Assembly (NCBI GenBank): GCA_044867805.1
Contig: JBIOVQ010000068.1
Location: forward strand, 1-9,898
From: SG8-41 sp044867805
GTDB lineage: Bacteria; Pseudomonadota; Gammaproteobacteria; Burkholderiales; SG8-41
Length of the DNA: 9,898 nt
Direction: 5' to 3'
Part shown: positions 6,701 to 9,898 of the stretch, piece by piece
Numbering within the stretch: the stretch's first letter is position 1
Layout: each line of letters begins with the position of its first letter
Program-made: the position numbers and the translations under genes
Notes under the pieces: model-generated
What the model was told of the DNA's origin: nothing
Database searches by the model: none
What the model saw: only the letters and a program-made list of their open reading frames with translations

Positions 6701-6989
6701 GGCGAGTCCGCACGACATGGCCATCGTCACGACCATCATCGCCCTCGCCCGCTCGCTCAACCTGCGCGTGGTGGCCGAGGGCGTCGAGACCGCGGAGCAG
6801 TCGCGCCTGCTGTCGCTGGTGAAGTGCGACGAGGCGCAAGGCTTTCTCTTCAGCAAGCCGCTGCCCGCCGAAGGCATCGAGCCGCTGCTGCGCGCGCTCG
6901 CGTCGAATGAGTCGAGCGAGCGGGTAAGGCCCGAGACCGACTTGCAACAGCGAACGCAAAGCAGCGCCAGCGGCAGCCGTTCAGCCTGA
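3726..6989 (+). CDS. REC-GAF-PAS-GAF-GGDEF-EAL protein, probable c-di-GMP phosphodiesterase
   Basis: A soluble 1087-residue protein predicted to hydrolyse cyclic di-GMP. REC is about 24-145, with Glu30/Asp31, phosphoacceptor Asp76 (ILSDFSMPG), Ser104 and Lys126. GAF is about 165-315, PAS about 325-447 (ending GTNVDITERK) and a second GAF about 455-622. GGDEF is about 628-795 and EAL about 810-1060. The GGDEF signature reads G712-A-D-G-F716 and the first metal Asp is Asn671, so cyclase activity is unlikely. Arg703-x-x-Asp706, five residues before the signature, keeps the c-di-GMP I-site. The EAL domain looks active: Glu840 (EALLRW), Asn899, Glu931, Asp961/Asp962 (DDFGTGYSSL), Lys982 and Glu1018 (VAEGVET). 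The GTG at 3726 follows AGGTG (3715-3719) with good spacing; the ATG at 3735 is an alternative. The receiver and the operon context suggest control by phosphorylation. Confidence 0.95.
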   Translation: MGSMNPVPADASATGSAGQGAETLRVLIIEDALADAELVLRELKRAGFELGSRRVQNEQDLRRALAEFRPHIILSDFSMPGFDGLNALDIAREILPDVPFVFVSGTIGEDRAVEAMRRGATDYVLKDRMNRLVPVIRRALKEADERAARRRAELWREGQNRILELIATGAALDDVLGQLMVAVESQAPGMLCSILLLDDDGARLRLGAAPSLPEAYNQAIDGLPIGPAVGSCGTAAYWKEQVIVTDIATDSLWARYRELADAHGLRACWSTPVLTREGRLLGTFANYFRAARGPTAAELDMVASAANVARISIEKRRDEAEILQAKERLDLALEASGVALWDNDVRSGRVYLSEHWARLLDYEPRDTVTTVTELAAIAHPDDRQMLQRLAKDTILGRRAAYEAEHRVMTRGGEWKWILSRGKVIERDAAGRAVRVIGTNVDITERKVQEQRIARLSRIHAVLSGINSAIVHIRDRQELLEEACRIAREHGKFTLSWIGVIDEAARAIKPVAQAGREEGYLEHEQLDLTIDPSLASSVPMAVEAVVRCAPVVCNDIESDERVRPWRAAALERGYRSVVLLPLLLEQRAVGVLALYSPEPGFFDDEEMKLLVELAGDIGFALETIEKQERLDYLSYYDTLTGLPNRALFIDRAGQQMRSRGGEPLMVAMILLNIERFRYINESFGHRGGDELLKLVARRLEAAFRGKDYLARTGADGFGLVVRGVRDAAAVVHLVENQLLACFREPYSLNDSELRVAAKAGIAMYPADGGDADTLFKNAEAALKKARDSGERHLFYAADMNARAAHALSLETRLRKAVEQQQFVLHFQPKINLASDSICGLEALLRWNDPEFGLVPPSQFIPLLEETGMLPEVGRWAIRHALSQRQAWHIKGLRPPRIAVNVSASQLRQGDFVRVIRDTLDSAGVGPHGLDLEITESMLMKDVEDNIAKLRALKEMGVDVAIDDFGTGYSSLSYAARLPISSLKIDRSFISGMTASPHDMAIVTTIIALARSLNLRVVAEGVETAEQSRLLSLVKCDEAQGFLFSKPLPAEGIEPLLRALASNESSERVRPETDLQQRTQSSASGSRSA

Positions 6990-7085
6990 CCGAGAGCGTC
7001 GGCATGCTCTTGCCAGCTCGATAGAGAAGGCATTGATTCAGATAAGAAACATGTTCATCCCGGCCTAGAACAATTCGTGCAATGC

Positions 7086-7107
7086 CCGGGCCTTGATTCA
7101 GGCCCGG
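7086..7107. terminator. GC-rich hairpin, possible weak or factor-assisted terminator
   Basis: CCGGGCCT (7086-7093) pairs with AGGCCCGG (7100-7107) around a 6-nt loop, a stable 8-bp stem. The sequence after it (ATTAGCGC) lacks a T-run, so it does not qualify as a standard intrinsic terminator. It lies about 100 bp after the phosphodiesterase stop and could instead protect a 3' end or act as an operator. Confidence 0.3.
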
Positions 7108-7141
7108 ATTAGCGCACAATGGTCCACATATTGGCGGAACC

Positions 7142-7172
7142 GGGCATTTCCCTGATTCCAATGGAAATTCCC
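7142..7172. promoter_or_regulatory. Inverted repeat, possible operator upstream of the membrane kinase
   Basis: GGGCATTTCC (7142-7151) and GGAAATTCCC (7163-7172) are inverted with one mismatch around 11 bp. Inside lies a second perfect dyad, TTCCA-A-TGGAA (7156-7166). Two overlapping dyads suggest either a protein site or alternative RNA folds. It lies about 90 bp before the strong ribosome site at 7253. Confidence 0.35.
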
Positions 7173-7264
7173 AAAGTTGCTGCGGCCAGGATCGGGGTGG
7201 GGCCCGCTAGTGGCTCCGGTATTTGCGGCAGTGCGGCGCCCTACAGTTCGACAGGAGGGGGCCT

Positions 7265-7480
7265 ATGTATGTCCCGGCGAGGCCGCATGGTGCTTCGCTG
7301 ACGGCGGCCGGCCGTTCGGTGACCCAGGCTCGCCTGCAACCACTGCGGGCGCGAATGCTGGCGAGCGTAAGCACACCGCCGCTAGGCTGCTGTCGCTGCT
7401 GCATGTTCGCTGGCCCGGCCCCCCCTGCTCTCTCACGTTCCCGGCCAGTGCCCTTCGCCCTGCCTGTCGAGGGACACTGA
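7265..7480 (+). CDS. Possible 71-residue Cys-cluster upstream ORF
   Basis: Unrecognised. The ATG at 7265 follows AGGAGG (7253-7258) with 6-nt spacing, the best Shine-Dalgarno match in the window. The TGA (7478-7480) overlaps the kinase ATG (7480-7482) as TGATG, typical of translational coupling. The predicted peptide is rich in Arg, Pro and Ala and has a tight cysteine group, LGCCRCCMFAG, at about residues 39-49. Cys-rich upstream ORFs are known in other bacteria as sensors of cysteine or metal supply. Against a real protein: the third-position G/C share is only about 70% by hand count, weaker than the neighbouring genes, and there is no hydrophobic core or known domain. The ORF may matter as a leader rather than for its product. 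An upstream in-frame ATG at 7223 lacks a ribosome site. Confidence 0.45.
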   Translation: MYVPARPHGASLTAAGRSVTQARLQPLRARMLASVSTPPLGCCRCCMFAGPAPPALSRSRPVPFALPVEGH

Positions 7481-9898
7481 TGCGCAGCATCCCGCTCCAT
7501 CGGATTGCAGGCGTGATGCTCCTTCTGCTGGGCGGCACGGTAATGCTCGGCTGGTGGCTGCAGTCACCGTCCGTGGTCCGGGTGCTGCCGGGATTCACAC
7601 CGATGGTGTTCAACACCGCGCTCTGCTTCGTCCTGGCAGGCGCCGCGCTGGCGCTGTCGCGCCTCCAGGCCGCAGGCTACGCGCGAATCGTCTCGGGCCT
7701 CGGGGGTTCCCTCGCCGCCGTGGCAATTCTGGTGCTCGCCGAGCATCTTCTGGATGTGAATCTCGGGATCGACTGGCCCTCGCTGCATCGCTGGCTACCC
7801 GATGCCAACCCGGCGCCCGGCCGGATGTCCCCGCCTACCGCCACGGGGTTCGTCGTAAGCGGCATCGCGCTCATGCTTGCCGTACGCGTCCGGAACCCGT
7901 GGATGGGGGTCGTCGTCCGCATCCTGACCCTGGCTGCCGCAACGATTGGCGCGCTGGGCATCGCCGGCTACCTGGTGAACGCCCAACTGCTCTTCCCAGA
8001 GTATCCGTTCACCGGCATTGCCGTGCACACCGCGACGGGGTTGCTGATTCTTTCGATCGGCCTGTGGTCCGCGTGGAGACGGCTCGATTGGGGACGTGCG
8101 CAGCTATTCGTCCGGGAGGATGACCGGATTACCTTTACCGGCGCGGCGGTCCTGGTTGCGATCGCCGTGACTGCGGGCATCGCAAGTTTTGCCATCCTGC
8201 AAGGCAGGGTCGAAGCCCTTGTTGGCGACTACGTGCTCGCCTCGCTCTCCCGGCGCGTTGCCGTCTTCAACGACATGATCGAGCTGCGGGAAAACAGCGC
8301 TCAAATCGCCGCAAACCGGCCCGCCATGCTGCGCAATCTGCGCGCGATCCACGGCGGGCGCGATGATGGCTCGAACATGGCCAACTTGCGGGCGGTAGTC
8401 GACAGCTTCCTCACGCAAGGATTCACCGCCATCGCCTACCACGATGTCGACGGCGTGCTCGTTGCAAGCGGCGGCAGGTTCGCGCAGGCACCGGAGTTGT
8501 CGGCAACGCTGACGACGCCCGAAAAAGCGGAGTTGCTGTGGGAGCGAGGGTTTGTGCTGCGCCACCGCATTGCCTTGCGCGATGCCGCCGGGAGGATCGG
8601 TGAGGTCGTCACCGAGCAGCCCTTGCCGGTATTGACCCGGCTGACCGAGGCAGCGCCCGGTGCCGGCGCCAGCTGGGACATGGGAGTATGCGTAGAGCGC
8701 GGGCCGCAGCTCCATTGCTTTCCCCAGCGGCTTACGCCCCGGGTCTTTTCCACTCCGACGGCGAATCCGCTCGGGGAGCCGTTTCCGATGACGCGGGCGC
8801 TGCGCGGCGAGTCGGGCACCGTCGTCACCAGGGACTACCGCGCCCAGAACGTCGTGGCCGCCTACGGACCGGTGGGCGATCTCGGCCTGGGCATGGTGAT
8901 CAAAGTCGATGCGGCGGAGGTGTTTCGACCGATACGCGAACAGCTCGAGGTTGCGCTCGGTCTATTGCTCGCTCTCGCCATCGGTGGAACGCTGCTCCTG
9001 CGCCTGCAGGTAAGGCCCCTCGCCACCCGCCTGGTCAACATTGGCAAGCAGGCGCGCGCTCAGGAAGAACGATTCAGGGGGCTGCTCGAATCTGCGCCCG
9101 ACGCGATCATCATCGTCGACAGCAATGGAAGTATGGTACTGGTCAACTCACAGACGGAAAGGCTATTCGGATACTCGCGCGCCGAATTGCTCGGCCAGAA
9201 AGTCGAAATGCTCCTGCCAGAGCGCTACACCGCAGTGCACCCCGGGCACCGCAGTTGCTTTTTCGCCGATCCGCGCGCGCGCCCGATGGGCATCGGCCTG
9301 GAGCTCTACGGCAAGCGCAGGAATGGGCAGGAGTTCCCGATAGAGATCAGCCTCAGTCCCCTGCAGACGAATGAGGGAACCCTGGTATCGAGCGCCATCC
9401 GCGACATCAGCGATCGCAAGAAGGCCGAGCAGAAGTTCCGGGGACTGCTCGAGTCGGCACCCGACGCGATGGTCATCGTCGCCCGCGACGGCAGGATCGT
9501 GCTGATCAACGCCCAGACGGAGAAACTCTTCGGCTACGCGCGCGAGGAGCTCCTCGGCAAGCTCGTGGAAGTGCTGGTGCCGGAGCGCTACCGCGCCAGC
9601 CATCCCGCCCATCGCACGGGTTTCTTCGCGCAGCCGCGCGCCCGGGCCATGGGCGCAGGGCTGGAATTGTACGGGCTGCGCAAGGATGGCTCGGAATTTC
9701 CCGTCGAAATCAGCCTGAGCCCGCTCGAGGCCGAGGACGGTCTCTTCGTATCGGGCGCCATTCGGGACGTCACCGAACGCAAGCGCTACGAGCAGGCTTT
9801 GCAGGAAGCAAACCGGCTCAAGAGCGAGTTCCTCGCGAACATGTCGCACGAGCTACGTACGCCGCTGAACGGCATCATCGGCTTCTCCGAGTTCCTGG
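7480..9898 (+). CDS. Multi-span membrane sensor histidine kinase with tandem PAS domains, 3' end missing
   Basis: The frame stays open from ATG 7480 to the window edge (806 codons), so the C-terminus is missing. GAGGG (7469-7473) lies 6 nt before the start. About seven hydrophobic segments fill residues 9-241 (near 9-27, 42-60, 70-87, 120-135, 144-166, 177-202 and 219-241). The motifs NTALCFVLAGAAL and TGFVVSGIAL resemble multi-span N-termini common in sensor kinases. Residues about 242-485 form a probable periplasmic ligand domain, followed by a span at 489-507. PAS1 (532-651) and PAS2 (653-772) are near-duplicates. HisKA begins near 780, with phosphoacceptor His790 in NMSHELRTPLN. The ATPase domain, and any receiver or Hpt domain of a hybrid kinase, would lie beyond the edge. 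It may feed the receiver operon upstream, which is inference from proximity. Confidence 0.94.
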   Translation, partial: MRSIPLHRIAGVMLLLLGGTVMLGWWLQSPSVVRVLPGFTPMVFNTALCFVLAGAALALSRLQAAGYARIVSGLGGSLAAVAILVLAEHLLDVNLGIDWPSLHRWLPDANPAPGRMSPPTATGFVVSGIALMLAVRVRNPWMGVVVRILTLAAATIGALGIAGYLVNAQLLFPEYPFTGIAVHTATGLLILSIGLWSAWRRLDWGRAQLFVREDDRITFTGAAVLVAIAVTAGIASFAILQGRVEALVGDYVLASLSRRVAVFNDMIELRENSAQIAANRPAMLRNLRAIHGGRDDGSNMANLRAVVDSFLTQGFTAIAYHDVDGVLVASGGRFAQAPELSATLTTPEKAELLWERGFVLRHRIALRDAAGRIGEVVTEQPLPVLTRLTEAAPGAGASWDMGVCVERGPQLHCFPQRLTPRVFSTPTANPLGEPFPMTRALRGESGTVVTRDYRAQNVVAAYGPVGDLGLGMVIKVDAAEVFRPIREQLEVALGLLLALAIGGTLLLRLQVRPLATRLVNIGKQARAQEERFRGLLESAPDAIIIVDSNGSMVLVNSQTERLFGYSRAELLGQKVEMLLPERYTAVHPGHRSCFFADPRARPMGIGLELYGKRRNGQEFPIEISLSPLQTNEGTLVSSAIRDISDRKKAEQKFRGLLESAPDAMVIVARDGRIVLINAQTEKLFGYAREELLGKLVEVLVPERYRASHPAHRTGFFAQPRARAMGAGLELYGLRKDGSEFPVEISLSPLEAEDGLFVSGAIRDVTERKRYEQALQEANRLKSEFLANMSHELRTPLNGIIGFSEFL
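9073..9795 (+). repeat. Tandem duplication encoding two near-identical PAS domains
   Basis: Nucleotides 9073-9432 and 9436-9795 encode two 120-residue segments that align without gaps, with a period of 363 nt. By hand count 79 of 120 residues are identical (about 66%). FRGLLESAPDA opens both copies, and GLELYG and EISLSPL are shared. The pattern indicates internal duplication of one PAS module within the kinase gene. Confidence 0.9.

Larger units (their letters stand above)
6990..7264. other. Intergenic region with dyads and spaced TGATTC motifs
   Basis: No convincing gene; an ORF starting at 7119 lacks a ribosome site. AGAGC (6993-6997) and GCTCT (7006-7010) form a small hairpin just after the phosphodiesterase stop, with no T-run, so at best a weak terminator. 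TGATTC occurs at 7034, 7094 and 7153, intervals of 60 and 59 bp; the first two copies are embedded in an identical TTGATTCAG. No good sigma-70 hexamer pair stands out, although a promoter for the downstream kinase should be here. Confidence 0.6.

Noticed and set aside
2691..6959. A 1422-codon open frame on the minus strand opposite the receiver operon
   Set aside because: It is in codon register with the + strand genes, so a stop would require TTA, CTA or TCA in them, codons rare in GC-rich genes. Its product is repetitive in His, Arg, Asp, Gln and Val with no domain, and it crosses three genes and the control region. It is a composition artefact.
6993..7010. Intrinsic terminator after the phosphodiesterase gene
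   Set aside because: The stem is only 5 bp and is followed by TGCCAGCTCG rather than a T-run.
7119..7301. A 60-codon + strand ORF in the region before the membrane kinase
   Set aside because: It has no ribosome binding site, no domain, and overlaps the better supported ORF at 7265 in another frame.

Overview
The window is GC-rich chromosomal DNA from a Gram-negative bacterium, most likely a proteobacterium and perhaps a betaproteobacterium. That is inferred from the strong G/C third-position bias and the dense set of membrane histidine kinases, NarL-type regulators and GGDEF/EAL proteins; no rRNA or marker gene confirms it. All supported genes lie on the + strand, and almost all are signal-transduction genes.

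Region 1 (2-2558) is a NarX/NarL-type two-component pair. A CHASE-domain sensor kinase, cut by the left window edge, is followed by its likely partner, a REC-LuxR response regulator. Between them sits a 478-bp cassette: a GxxExxY (PDDEXK-like) gene whose start and stop codons directly abut 32-bp inverted repeats built from 10-bp CGCAGATAAA-like units. The cassette is visibly poorer in GC than its surroundings and looks like a small mobile element inserted exactly at the kinase/regulator junction.

Region 2 (2559-3041) is a long control region. It holds a NarL-like 7-2-7 motif, three successive TGTCR-N8/9-YGACA dyads, a plausible sigma-70 promoter with a dyad over its -10, and a 19-codon leader ORF that overlaps the next gene as ATGA.

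Region 3 (3042-6989) is a probable three-gene operon: a stand-alone receiver, a 66-residue single-span membrane protein with no recognised family, and a 1087-residue REC-GAF-PAS-GAF-GGDEF-EAL protein. The EAL residues are intact, while the GGDEF signature is degenerate and the RxxD I-site is kept. It is therefore probably a phosphorylation-tuned c-di-GMP phosphodiesterase.

Region 4 (6990-9898) opens with a non-coding stretch containing dyads. A possible 71-codon ORF with a very strong ribosome binding site and a CCRCC cluster follows. Its stop overlaps (TGATG) the start of a large membrane histidine kinase, which has about seven N-terminal membrane spans, a periplasmic domain, an eighth span, two near-duplicate PAS domains and a HisKA domain, and which runs off the right edge.

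Together the genes read as an environmental-sensing cluster. Kinases at both ends could phosphorylate the stand-alone receiver and the receiver-fused phosphodiesterase, lowering c-di-GMP, with the NarL-type regulator supplying transcriptional output. That wiring is inference from gene order.
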